A stretch of DNA of 64,000 nt from Tetraselmis striata (taxonomy: Eukaryota; Chlorophyta; Chlorodendrophyceae; Chlorodendrales; Chlorodendraceae). The translations under genes were made by a program, and so were the position numbers. The notes under the pieces were generated by a model that saw nothing but the letters and a program-made list of their open reading frames with translations, had not been told where the DNA came from and searched no databases. This document shows, piece after piece, positions 12,879 through 23,132 of the stretch; the stretch's first letter is position 1; the number at the start of each line of letters is the position of its first letter. Location: positions 1 to 64,000 of the forward strand of contig VCJN01001644.1 of the NCBI GenBank assembly GCA_006384855.1, in the 5' to 3' direction.

Positions 12879-13049
12879 CAGCTCATCAGCAACAGCGAGG
12901 ACCAGCTTGGAGTACGACTGCGCATTGTCAGCCTCTAGTGGCTTCACCCCATGATGATTCACAGTAGCGATGTCAAGAGCTTGCCAAGTACCGAGGGATT
13001 GGCAACCCCATTCCACATTCCACAACTTGAAGGTATAGCAGACCAACAT
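12879..13049 (-). CDS. Exon-like fragment of an unknown gene
   Basis: On the minus strand the frame reads ALDIATVNHHGVKPLEADN followed by a helical segment ending in VLAVADEL, and it stops exactly at a good donor (GAGCTG then GTATGT at 12878). An 18-bp microexon may lie upstream near 13165-13182, between a TTGCAG acceptor and a GTGAGT donor. No partner exons could be placed further along, so this may be a gene remnant. I do not recognise the family. Confidence 0.3.
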
Positions 13050-13489
13050 TACAATTTCCTCAGGTAATTCAATGTGCCTTTTCGCGTATTACTGTACTAA
13101 TACTAAAAAACACAGGGCTGCAAATGAAGCTATTTCATGCGCCATGCAACTCACCGGTAACATCATCATGAACTGCAAGTTTAACGTAATATGCGAAAGT
13201 GGACAGATTATGCAAGGAGACATGTGATGCTGGCATATTTCCAGCAACAGCACCTTAATATTAATCAGCATCCATAACGCCGACGCTTTACATTAATATT
13301 TGATCGTAGTAGCAGCAGTAGTAGCAGGGGAAATTTTAGGAAATAATGATTATTCGGCGATGTCGCGGAGTGTCGACCGGGAATTTGGCATAGATGATGC
13401 GTCACCGAAGGTTGAAAATTGGGCATCAGGTATCCCACGAATAAATAAGGGTGATCAAGGCATTCTGAAGGAAAGAATTATTCTCGGGG

Positions 13490-13522
13490 AGCCCCCCCCC
13501 CCCCCCCCCCCCCCCCCCCGCC
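13490..13522. repeat. Poly-C run
   Basis: A run of about 26 C follows GGGGAGC. The neighbouring region from 13090 to 13690 is otherwise AT-rich with no gene that I can support. Confidence 0.8.
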
Positions 13523-13694
13523 CCGAGCCCGACCACCCCACTTCTCCCCGCTACCCCGCGGAAAGAAAGGATTAGTTTTTGCTCATCTTACGGAATTTCG
13601 CAGAGAAAAATCTGCCGGATTATAATCTGGCATATTTCCCATATCTCAAATCTGACAATCTGACAGTTCATTTCTCCCCTTGCTTGGTCCTGTC

Positions 13695-13905
13695 CGCTAC
13701 GTAAAAGTAATAAAGTTCGCCCCTGTGATAACCCGAAGCTCCCGTAACTTCCGTAACTGGATTGCTGCCTAAACGGCCGTCGTAGAGACGCTGCAAGGGT
13801 TTCACTGCCAGTCCTGTCCCGGGGGCGGGAAAAAAACGCCGAAGCCGCCCCAGCACTTGACCCCGTGCGCCAACTGCAGTAGTCGTAGGTCCGGCATAAC
13901 CCTAC
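13695..13905 (-). mobile_element. SINE copy 2, partial, split by a LINE 3' end
   Basis: SINE sequence runs from the TTTAC-type tail to the block ending in TTCGCCCC at 13723, is interrupted, and resumes at 13837 with CGCCGAAGCCGCCCCAGC. The second part ends near 13905, so the tRNA-like head is missing. The interruption is the LINE fragment listed separately. Confidence 0.65.
13724..13836 (+). mobile_element. 5'-truncated LINE, last ~110 bp only
   Basis: The segment with CGGCCGTCGTAGAGACGCTG and AAGGGTTTCACT matches the 3' end of the LINE at 58090-59880 and ends in a short A run (13830-13836). It is a very short, 5'-truncated insertion inside an older SINE. The order of events is therefore SINE first, LINE second. 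Confidence 0.7.
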
Positions 13906-14157
13906 TGTCTGGTTATCTTGAAAACAATATGATATTACTAATGGTAATATATAATAAAAAGAAACGAAGAAACCAAGATAAAGAAGCTCAAACTCATTCT
14001 AAAGAATTTACTAATTTTTTTTTCCTACTGGATACAGGCTAGGTATTATAAAAGCCCACACACTATATTAAAAAGTAGGAAAAATTAAAAAAAGATAAAA
14101 AAACAGAAAAATTAACAACAACAACCCAAAACTCAAGTAGATCAGTAATTATTTTTA
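13906..14157. other. AT-rich spacer
   Basis: An A/T-rich stretch with A and T runs. No gene or structured repeat was seen. Confidence 0.6.
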
Positions 14158-14211
14158 GACCGTTGCCGGATTCGAACCCAGACGAAGGGCTCATGCATAT
14201 CAACCGGGTAA
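14158..14211 (-). mobile_element. Old SINE fragment
   Basis: This short stretch matches the middle of the SINE family and, on the minus strand, carries a perfect Pol III B box (GGTTCGAATCC). It directly abuts the younger SINE copy, which appears to have inserted at its edge. Confidence 0.5.
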
Positions 14212-14225
14212 ATTTGTCCGACGTA

Positions 14226-14484
14226 AAGTAAAGTAAAGTTCGCCCCGGGACATCGGCCGAAGCCGCCCCAGCACTTGACCTCGTGCGCCAACTGCAGTCG
14301 TAGGTCTGGCATAGCTAGCCCATAGACCATTGCCTCATTCGAACCCCGAAGGGCTAATGCATCAACCGAGTAAACCCGGGACACGCCGGGCCGATATTGC
14401 CGAAATACATCGGCCAGGAATCGAACCCGGTACCTCTCGCACACGAGACGACCGCTCTACCGAGCGGACAAGGGATGTACCTTT
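14226..14484 (-). mobile_element. tRNA-derived SINE, best-preserved copy
   Basis: Transcription would run on the minus strand from 14484. The head looks like a tRNA: CTCGGTAGAGCGG matches an A box and GGTTCGATTCC is a perfect B box. A central block carries a second B-box-like stretch (GGTTCGAATGAGG), so the element may be built from two tRNA-like units. It ends in a tail of TTTAC repeats. A 14-bp target-site duplication, ATTTGTCCGACGTA, flanks it at 14212-14225 and 14485-14498. The intact duplication shows this is the youngest copy in the window. Mobilisation would need a LINE partner. Confidence 0.85.
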
Positions 14485-14544
14485 ATTTGTCCGACGTATT
14501 ATCCCAACCCTGGTTTGAAGCTCGACATGCTAGCGCTAATGTAC

Positions 14545-14660
14545 TCGCTATGTAGTGAGTGACTGAGAGGTGAGTGACGTTACGCTAGTGAGTCACGTGA
14601 GTGACGCTAGTGAGTCCCTACGCTAGTGAGTCACTCACGTGAGTGACGCTATGTAGTCGT
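14545..14660. repeat. GTGAGTGAC/GTCACTCAC repeat cluster with 18-bp palindrome
   Basis: GTGAGTGAC, CTAGTGAGTC and their reverse complements recur about ten times in 110 bases. The stretch at 14630-14647, GTCACTCACGTGAGTGAC, is a perfect palindrome centred on CACGTG. It could fold as overlapping hairpins, or CACGTG could bind a bHLH or bZIP factor; nothing shows that it does. It lies just upstream of the LTR-like pair. Confidence 0.7.
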
Positions 14661-14688
14661 GTATGGGGCAGGCGCCAAAAATAATCGT

Positions 14689-16100
14689 TGTTAAGTATTA
14701 ACTGAGGTTAGAAAACGACAACGGAGTGATGCCCCAATCCTATAGCGGTGCCAGCCCTAGTCGGCCGTGTGCAATCGGCGCCACGATGCTCCGGAAATTT
14801 CCGGAATCTTCCTGCGCCGATTTGTACGTCGGCCGCCGGCATCCCCGGCACCGGAGGGTTGGTGGCAGCAGCTCTAGACCCTTCAACAGCACTGGCTATT
14901 TAGGCGGGACACGGACTCGGCACAGTCCATCCCTTTTGCTGTTGCTTGCGTAACAGACAATCGCACGGTGCTCTGCGCCGTGAGGGACCGTGTGCTCGGC
15001 ATCATCGGTGCACGTTAAACCTCCGCAGCGATGGCGTTCCGCTGCTAGGTTGTTCATGGGCCGCCCAATCGCGCAGAGCGGGCGTGCCAGCCGCGCCAGC
15101 CCGTATGGCGTGGCACGCCGGCGCTTTTCCCATCGCGCGCCGGCCCCGCGTTGCTCGCCCGCCAGCGTGACGTCCGACACTCCTGTGGTATCAGCCGTCC
15201 ATGGTGCTTGCAGCCCGGATCCCTCCGACCTCTGCTTGCCTTCGGCGTGGCGGGAGTCCGTCACCCTTGCGCGAGACGACACCCGAGTTGTTACCCTGCT
15301 GACATCCCGGCGCGTCGTGCGCTGATCTACCGGGTTTTTACTACTGCTTCCGACGTGTGGCGCCGCCGGAGCTTTCGTCTAAAACTACTGGCCACCTTAT
15401 CGCGCGCGACGTGTCACTGGAGCGCTACTCGAGCGCCTCGTGGTGGAAACGTTGGAGAGGGGGCCGAATCGCATCTTCTTGCGCGTGTCGTCGCGACACT
15501 ACGGTCCCTGCGTGAGCCTGGCGTCCCGCGTTCGCCTGCACGATCGGCTCCGCGGCGCTTCCGATGCGTCGCGCGAGCCGTGCTCGTTGTTCGGCAAGTG
15601 GAGCGTCCGCAGCTTGCGCACAAGCGATGGACGGGGAGCGTGGAGACAACCGCCGCTCGTGTGGCCGGCCCGCGCATCCGTCGGTGTGTTGTTTGTTCTC
15701 AAACACCGGCCTAGCGGGCACGTGGGAAGCGCGCGCCGCCAGGCCGCTGTGGCCTTCGGCTTCCTTGGCAAAACTGGCTGTGCCTCCCTCTGCCCAGTGC
15801 CTACCTGCCTGCTCATGGAAGTAGTTTAATCGTTGTTAAGTATTAATTGAGGTTAGAAAACGACAACGGAGTGATGCCCCAATCCTATAGCGGTGCCAGC
15901 CCTAGTCGGCCGTGTGCAATCGGCGCCACGATGCTCCGGAAATTTCCGGAATCTTCCTGCGCCGATTTGTACGTCGGCCGCCGGCATCCCCGGCACCGGA
16001 GGGTTGGTGGCAGCAGCTCTAGACCCTTCAACAGCACTGGCTATTTAGGCGGGACACGGACTCGGCACAGTCCATCCCTTTTGCTGTTGCTTGCGCAACA
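14689..16100. mobile_element. Short LTR-like element with 267-bp terminal repeats
   Basis: Two direct repeats of 267 bp (14689-14955 and 15834-16100) differ at only two positions that I can find. Each starts TGTTA and ends in AACA, like LTR termini. The 878-bp interior has no recognisable gag, protease, reverse transcriptase or integrase, so this would be a non-autonomous TRIM-type element. The high identity suggests a recent event. No target-site duplication was seen, and seven bases (TAATCGT) precede both repeats, so another origin such as segmental duplication remains possible. Confidence 0.5.
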
Positions 16101-16228
16101 CCCACCCTCCACTCCCATCCTGGTTGTCTTGCCAGGCCTCAGCGCCGATGTAATTCACCGACACTGGTCCTTTGGCTGTGCCTCCCTCTGCCCAGTGCCT
16201 ACCTGCCTGCTCACGGAAGTAGTTTAAT
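15775..16228. repeat. 56-bp direct repeat bracketing the second LTR-like copy
   Basis: The stretch from TGGCTGTGCC to AGTAGTTTAAT at 15775-15830 recurs at 16173-16228 with one mismatch. It brackets the second 267-bp repeat plus about 70 bases. This points to tandem duplication or unequal crossing over in this block. Confidence 0.8.
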
Positions 16229-16239
16229 ATCATCTGCTT

Positions 16240-16580
16240 TACAATATCAAGTGCATCTGATACGGGTACTCTACGGGTATCGTACTTGCTACCAGCAGCA
16301 GAAGTACCTGTCGTGCCTGATATACAGGTACCTGTACTGATGAGACTCCGAGTAAGTAGACTGGTACGGGTACGATTACCAATAATCCTCAACCTTATAT
16401 TGCTGGTGCCCATAGTAGCGACTACGTGTACGAATCGTACGCCGTGCGTCGTAAGGTACCGGTACCAGCCAGTACCTGTATAGCGACTGCGACTGGTAAA
16501 TATCTCCCTATGTATATTTTATACTGGTACGAATATAAGAACACGATGCAATAAAACCAGCGAACCATACACCTGCCGAC
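16240..16580. repeat. GTAC-rich stretch
   Basis: Short blocks such as GGTACGGGTAC, GGTACCGGTACC and CAGTACCTGTA recur closely, giving many GTAC words. Similar stretches occur at 26200-26820, 37800-38000, 41390-41500 and 46700-46760. No gene is seen. Confidence 0.6.
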
Positions 16581-17215
16581 ACAAGTCTTGCCCCCTTTGT
16601 CAAACATCAATTATAGATTGGCCCATTATCAGCCCTCGCCTTCGTTTTCTGCCGCGCCCTTCCATGTGCCATACGTGAACATGACATCATGCGTGGGGGC
16701 AGCACTAAGTGGCGTTTGTTGTGCTCTCGTTGTAAAAGCCATACGTGTGCGTGCCATTGTTTAGGGATAGTCATGAACTTGATAACCCAATGTCACGAGG
16801 GCGCGATTTTTTATATAGCACGTAAATGCATTCTATGTGTATACGGCTGCACGCCAAGACTTAGCTCTACCATCGCGGAACACATTCACAAAGGCGCGCT
16901 CTCCCCGCCGTCGGCATGCAAGCGAGTGGGCAGTTCCCACGAAACTGTCATTACCGCAATTACGGCCTGCTCCAAAACCAGCCCACCTACAGCTGATGTC
17001 CGCATTCAATGCGCCCCTGGCAGAGCCGGGCTTGAGCTCGTACTGCGCAGGGGTGCAGCCCCCGAGTCAGCGGGTGGGTCCATATGGCCACATGCTAAGG
17101 CATCGTCCAGGGTACGTGGTAGGGCTGGCCATCAATACATACGCTCGCATGATCTACTATTGGGCTACGCCTAGCGCCCCCCTACGCGGGGGAAATCCGC
17201 CCGGCATGGCATGCA
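16581..17215. other. Unassigned spacer
   Basis: Mixed-composition DNA with short frames on both strands. I see no recognisable gene or repeat apart from the lead-in to the satellite. Confidence 0.5.
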
Positions 17216-19900
17216 TAACACGTGTCTAGAAAACACTACACAAACCCGTATAAGTAGGGCCACGGACGCCACACACGCCGATCAAAACAGTAGCATTGCC
17301 GCGGCGCTACTCCATACTCCATGCTCCGAAATCTTATTTACAACTATTCCCTACAGCATAATTCGTTGGCCCACGCCCGCGCTGCCCCATTTGTGATGGC
17401 CATTGCAATAGACACAACTATGGCAGTGCCGTGTAGTATGTATATGTACGCAACACTTGCTGCGAGTTTGATTTCTGCTCAATCAAACCGCACTAAACCG
17501 CCCACGCATTTTTTTTCATGCGACGCGTCAAGCCCGCTACCGGGGGTATTGCATAGCACCTACAGTGCGTATATGGCACCACAACACACATTGCACGCAA
17601 ACACACAAAACATGTTTTTGGGGTTTTAAAAAAACCCCCGTAACGCATGGCATGCATAAGTGGCATAACACGTGTCTAGAAGACACTACCCAAACCCGTA
17701 TTAGTAGAGCCGCAGACGCCACACACGCTACTAAACACAACAGTGGCACTGCCGCGCCGCTGCTCCACATTCCGTTCTCCGAAAGCATATTTACGGTATT
17801 CCTCACAGCATAATTCGCCGGCCCACGCCCGCGCTGCCCCATGTGTTGGCCATTGCAGATCTAACCATGGCAGTGCCGTGTAGTATATGTAAGCGACATT
17901 TGCTGCGAGTTTTGAGCTCAAACCGCACTCATCGCCCCCCCCCCCCCCCCCCCCCCCCCCCCGCGTGTATTTCTAGGCGCGACGCGACAAGCCCGCTGCC
18001 AGGGTATTGCACTGCACCGGCAGTGCGTATACGGCGGCACCACAACAAACATTGCACGCAGACACCCACGTAACGCATGACATGCATAATACGTGTCTAG
18101 AAGACACTACCCAAACCCGTACTAGTAGGGCCAAGGACGCCACACACGCTATATTAACACAACAGTGGCACTGCCGCGCCGTTGCTCCATACTCCATGCT
18201 CCGAAAGCATATTTACAGTATTCCCCACAGCGTAATTCGCCGGCCCACGGCGACGCTGCCCCATGTGCTGGCCATTGCAGATCTAACCATGGCAGTGCCG
18301 TGTATGTATGTAACACTTGCTGCGGCTTGAGTCTTTTAGCTCAAACCACACCGATCGGTGCCCTGCCCGCGTCTTTTTACATGCGAAGCGGTAAGCCACA
18401 CGCCCGCTGTCCCATGTGCCGGCCATTGCAGATCTAACCATGGCAGTGCCGTGTAGTATATGTAAGTGACATTTGCTGCGAGTTTTGAGCTCAAACCGCA
18501 CTCATCGGTCCCCCCGCGTGTATTTCTAGGCGCGATGTGACAAGCCCGCTGCTAGGGTATTGCACTGCACCGGCGGTGCGTATCGTATACGGCGGCACCA
18601 CCTACAACAAATGATGCACGCAAACACGCTAGCAACGCATGACATGCATAATACGTGTCTAGAAGACACTACCCAAACCCGTACTAGTAGGGCCACGACG
18701 CCACACTCGCCGAACACAATAGTGGCACTGCCGCGCCGCTGCTCCATACTCCATGCTCCGAAAGCATATTGACAATATTCCCCACATCATAATTCGCCGG
18801 CCCACGGCGACGCTGGCCCATGTGCTGGCCATTGCAGATCTAACCATGGCAGTGCCGTGTATGTATGTAACACTTGGTGCGAGTTTGAGGCTTTTAGCTC
18901 AAACTGCACCGATCGGTGCCCCGCCCGCGTCTTTTACTTACATGCGAAGCGGTAAGCCACACGCCCGCTGTCCCATGTGCTGGCCATTGCATATCTAACC
19001 ATGGCAGTGCCGTGTAGGCGACATTTGCTGCGAGTTTTGAGCTCAAACCGCACTCATCGGTTCCCCCGCGTGTATTTCTAGGCGCGATGTGACAAGCCCG
19101 CTGCCAGGGTATTGCACTGCACCGGCAGTGCGTATACGGCGGCACCACCTACAACAAATGATGCACGCAGACACGCTAGCAACGCATGAAATGCATGACA
19201 CGTGTCTAGAAGACACTAACCAAACCCGTGTTAGTAGGGGCACGGACGCCGCACTCGCCGAACACAACAGTGGCACTGCCGCGCCGCTGCTCCATACTCC
19301 ATGCTCCGAAAGCATATTTACAATATTCCCCACAGCATAATTCGCCGGCCCACGGCGACGCCGCCCCATATTATGCTGGCCATTGCAGATCTAACCATGG
19401 CAGTGCCGCGTAGTATATGTAAGTGACATTTGCTGCGAGTTTTGAGCTCAAACCGCACTCATCGGTTCCCCCGCGTGTATTTCTAGGCGCGACGCGACAA
19501 GCCCGCTGCCATGGTATTGCACTGCACAGGCAGTGCGTATACGGCGGCACCACCTACAACAAATGATGCACGCAGACACGCTAGCAACGCATGACATGCA
19601 TGACACGTGTCTAGAAGACACTAACCAAACCCGTACTAGTAGGGCCACGACGCCACACTCGCCGAACACAACAGTGGCACTGCCGCGCCGCTGCTCCATA
19701 CTCCATGCTCCGAAAGCATATCTACAATATTCCCCACAGCATAATTCGCCGGCCCACGGCGACGCTGCCCCATGTGCTGGCCATTGCAGATCTAACCATG
19801 GCAGTGCCGTGTAGTATATGTAAGCGACACTCGTTGCGAGTTTCAGCTCAAACCGCACCGATCGATGCCCCCGCGTTCATTCACGTGGTGTACACTTGTC
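17216..19900. repeat. Satellite-like tandem array, about six units
   Basis: The marker CGTGTCTAGAAGACACTA (or a close variant) occurs near 17220, 17670, 18092, 18652, 19200 and 19605, giving spacings of about 450, 420, 560, 550 and 405. Each unit also carries CCATGGCAGTGCCGTGTA and a segment with CATACTCCATGCTCCGAAAG. The two longer units contain an extra copy of the CCATGGCAGTGCCG block, so partial duplication happened inside units. The first unit is the most diverged. A poly-C run lies at 17935-17962 in one unit only. Many open frames here are repeat by-products. Confidence 0.85.
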
Positions 19901-20890
19901 ACAGCGTATCCCCACCGTTGATATCACAGCATCGCGCGGCTGGAATATTCAAGTGCATTTTCGTGGGCGCATAACGCGGCTAGATTGTTCAGGCACGGGA
20001 GGCTGCAGCGCGGGCGGTGCGGGGGTTGAATTTCCGACTTAGGGGGGTGGGGTTGGGGTAGAAGGGGCAATCACGGCTTTGGAATGGCGCCATGTCGAGT
20101 GTCACATCATTCCCCTTGTTCATGTTCCACTCTTGCTCGAAGTCGGCCGCGCTAGAAAGGCCGTTGATAGCCCATGGCAGGGCATTAGGAATGCAGTCCA
20201 TCACAGCAACCCCCATGTCGCCGTCGTAGACCATCATGACATTGTTGTGCATGTCCTCAACTGCATGCTTCCTCTCCCCGGGAGCAAAGCGCAGGCCCTC
20301 TGTGCGAAATGGTAGGTGCCTGCTTCAAAGGCACTCGGACAAAGCAGTTCGCCCCACGCGGGATCCAGGTGGGTTGCCAGAATGCACCTCCTGAAGAAAG
20401 TCAAACAGCTGTACGCGGCGGTGTCGAAGGTCGACCGCAACACCCAATGCATGGGCGTACCCCGGTGGGTACGGGAACTCGGACTTCAGGGCATCGCGGT
20501 CCTTGCGCTTCACATTCCGCAAGCGGTCTTCCTTCCAAATCGCCGAGTTCTTCCGGTAATGCTCCGCATACGACTCCGGCGCTTGCGCCCAAACATACAC
20601 CCCGACATAAATAGTAACGATCACATACCCTGACACCCCGCATGCGACCACACGCCATGCAAATGAACCATGGCAGGGCCGTGTAGTATATATAGTACAT
20701 GTAAGCAACACTTTCTGTGAGCTCAAACCGCGACGATCGGTACCCCCGCATTCATAGACGTGGCGTACATTTGTCACACCATATCCCCACCGTTGATATC
20801 ACATCGCGCGGCTGGAATACTCAACCGCATTCTTTGCGGGCGCATAGCGCGGTTGGATTGTTACGGCACGGGCGGCGGCGGCGCGGGCCT
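19795..20890. repeat. ~220-bp direct repeats flanking a coding-like insert
   Basis: The end of the satellite array (19795-20015) recurs at 20668-20890, sharing CCCCACCGTTGATATCACA and CGCGCGGCTGGAATA, at roughly 80 percent identity by eye. The repeats enclose about 650 bases with coding-like content. The layout could be an element with long terminal direct repeats or two array fragments separated by an insertion. Confidence 0.55.
20016..20620 (-). pseudogene. Unknown coding remnant between direct repeats
   Basis: Two minus-strand segments look protein-coding. The first (about 20600-20390) includes ESYAEHYRKNSAIWKEDRL and FPYPPGYAHALGVAVDLRHR. The second (about 20250-20060) includes MHNNVMMVYDGDMGVAVMD and FEQEWNMNKGNDVTLDMAPF. 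They lie in different frames with noncoding sequence between, so an intron or decay separates them. I do not recognise the family. Confidence 0.35.
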
Positions 20891-21086
20891 TTGACCACAG
20901 TCACCTCACCTTACCCCCTCCCTTATGTTGCCCGCCACGTGTCCGTTGATGCGAGTATCGGCCGCAAGCTTGTATCAAACTTACACATCCTGGTCAAAAA
21001 TAATTCCGCATCAACAGCAATTGCTACGGCACGGCGCACCAATTTACTAGTAACTCAGGCATCCGGCCCCATCTCCGCTATATCAT

Positions 21087-21480
21087 CTACTTCATGAAGG
21101 ACACGTGCCCACCACGCGCCGCCTCTTCAGCCGTAGTGTCTATATCCACCTGCATGCCTGCCGCTTTCATTAACCACCAAATCACCTGCACACGGCCTTG
21201 CCTTGCTGCAGCCGCAAGTAACCCAGAACCCATCGGAACTCCAGCGGCACGTGCAAACTGCAAGAAATGCAAGTCCCCAGACAACACAAGTTGCTTCCAA
21301 CAGTCGTGCAACAATTCTGGACTCCAAGTGTTGAGGCCGCGATGGATGCCCCATCTTATGGTTACCCCTTGCCTGGCGCGAAGTCCACAGTGGATCGCAT
21401 CCGAAATGTCCGCATGCTTCAGCCATATCCAGTCCTATGCATGAATGTGACCCCCCTTCCGCAGCACATGCTGGAGGGTA
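21087..21480 (-). pseudogene. Ankyrin-like repeat protein remnant
   Basis: The minus frame from 21314 contains DLHFLQFARAAGVPMGSG, LLAAAARQGRVQVIWWLM and AAEEAARGGHVSF, the helix-turn-helix rhythm of degenerate ankyrin repeats common in large algal families. Upstream, the same frame is broken by a stop near 21440, and the frame ends at 21087 without a good donor. It is therefore likely a gene fragment. Confidence 0.5.
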
Positions 21481-21696
21481 GTCATCGGGTACCAAGATGT
21501 CGATAGGGGCATAATATTATGCGTACCGCCACTCAAGCACCTAAACATGACCGGCTCGCGCAGCTGCAACTACCAAGTCCGAAAGCTCGTGCCCCTTCCG
21601 AGAGCAAACTCCCCGAAAGTCCCTACACGCCCTCCGATAGCAGGGACGGTCGTACATCGTGCGGTCATCTGTCCGAGGATGACCCGCCGACGGGCC

Positions 21697-22430
21697 ATCA
21701 GTTGACGCAATAGGCCGCAACTCATCGCATCGCCCACTTGACATACGCCCATACGTATGGGCTAATCGAAAGTTTGTGATTGCGTGTCCGCGCGTGCGTG
21801 ATCCCAAGGTGCGGGGAGAAGGTCGGCAGGTCGTAGGCGCCACGGACACCACGGACCACACATACACGCGCCGTCCGACAAGTCCCCCCCCCCCCCCCCC
21901 CCCCCCCCCGCCCCACCACCCGCAAACACAATTCATATTGGTAGACATGCTAGACACTGAAAGACGAAGGGGGAGAGCGGGGGGGCTTACAGATACTGGC
22001 AAAGGATGTCTAGTTTCAGCAACGCGGTGCGGAAATGGGTAATGGACATGCCGAGCCGGCAGTGCTGCGCTGACTGCCATCAGTTGACGCAATAGGCCGC
22101 GACTCCCCACATCGCCCACCAGACATACGCCCATGTGCATGGGCTATTTAAAAGTTTGCGACTGCTTGCCCGCGCGTCCGTGATGGCGCGATGCGGGTGG
22201 GAGGTCGGCAGATCGTCGGCGCCACGTCGGCGCTACGGACACCACGTGCCTACACGCTCGCCAGCCCCCCCCCCCCCCCCCCCCCCCCTCCCTGCGAACA
22301 GAGTCGATATTGGTAGATACTGGAAGACGAATGGGGGGACGGGAGGGGGGGGGCTTACGGATACTGGAAACGGATGTCTACTTGAAGCATCGCGGGGCGG
22401 AGATTGGTACTTGAGAGGCCGGGCGGGCAG
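21697..22430. repeat. Tandem duplication, unit ~380 bp, each with a poly-C run
   Basis: The unit starting with GCCATCAGTTGACGCAATAG at 21697 recurs at about 22076. Both copies carry the ATACGCCCAT...ATGGGCTA block, the GGTCGGCAG block, a long C run (about 21886-21909 and 22265-22288) and the ATATTGGTAGA block, in the same order. Each C run is flanked by similar sequence, so it was present before the duplication. Confidence 0.8.
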
Positions 22431-23132
22431 TGATGCGCTGGGAAGCGCGCCGGCGCGGCGCAAGCGGGGGCGAGCAGTCCGGGCGGGCTGCATCCGCGGA
22501 CGCACTATATGCGGTGACCCGACTACATCGACACATCGGGCGGGAGGGGCATGTAACAATATGCTCATGGTCGATCTGAAGGTGCGGCCACCTTGTTAGC
22601 AACGTACGGTCACCTTGTTAGCTTACCATGTCTACCTTGTTAGCTTATGCCCGGGACCAGCATCCAACAATAACACGATATTATCTTGAATAGCTTTGAG
22701 GTCTGTGTGGGCACTCCTGGAGCGTTGTACGGCAAATCTGATGCCGGGCCGCCTCCTGCTGCTGCCGCCCGTTGCGGAGCTGCCGGCACTGCCCCAATAT
22801 GGTATCGCATGTGCGCGGCATTTGCCCATCCGCCAATCGCCGATAGGATCGCCGATCGCCGTTGTATGAATGTCACCCCCGGGTTTATGAGGCACACCTC
22901 ACTATATCGCAGTACATCGCTAAACGCGTTATTCGCGTTATTGTGCGGCTCGGCGGCGGCAGCTGGGGGAAATTTATGATACCCTGGATGTCGATACCCT
23001 GTAGCGCTATTTTTCGCGGATGTGGCGAACGAACGTGATAGTTCACGCTATATCGTTCGGACATTAGGCGAGTAAAGTAAGCAGGTAAGTACAACGGCAC
23101 TTACCTGCCAAGCCCCCACACCACTTATAGGT
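22431..23132. other. Unassigned spacer with a short triplicate repeat
   Basis: ACCTTGTTAGC occurs three times within 22580-22645. The segment 22686-22979 is open on both strands, GC-rich and unassignable. No gene is supported. Confidence 0.45.

Noticed and set aside
14400-14484. A functional tRNA gene
   Set aside because: A and B boxes are present, but the unit is repeated with the same downstream block and a TTTAC tail, so it is a SINE head.
17216-19900. Minus-strand protein frames and a CRISPR-like repeat pattern
   Set aside because: Units are over 400 bp and diverged, without short uniform repeats or unique spacers; the frames recur because the repeats do.
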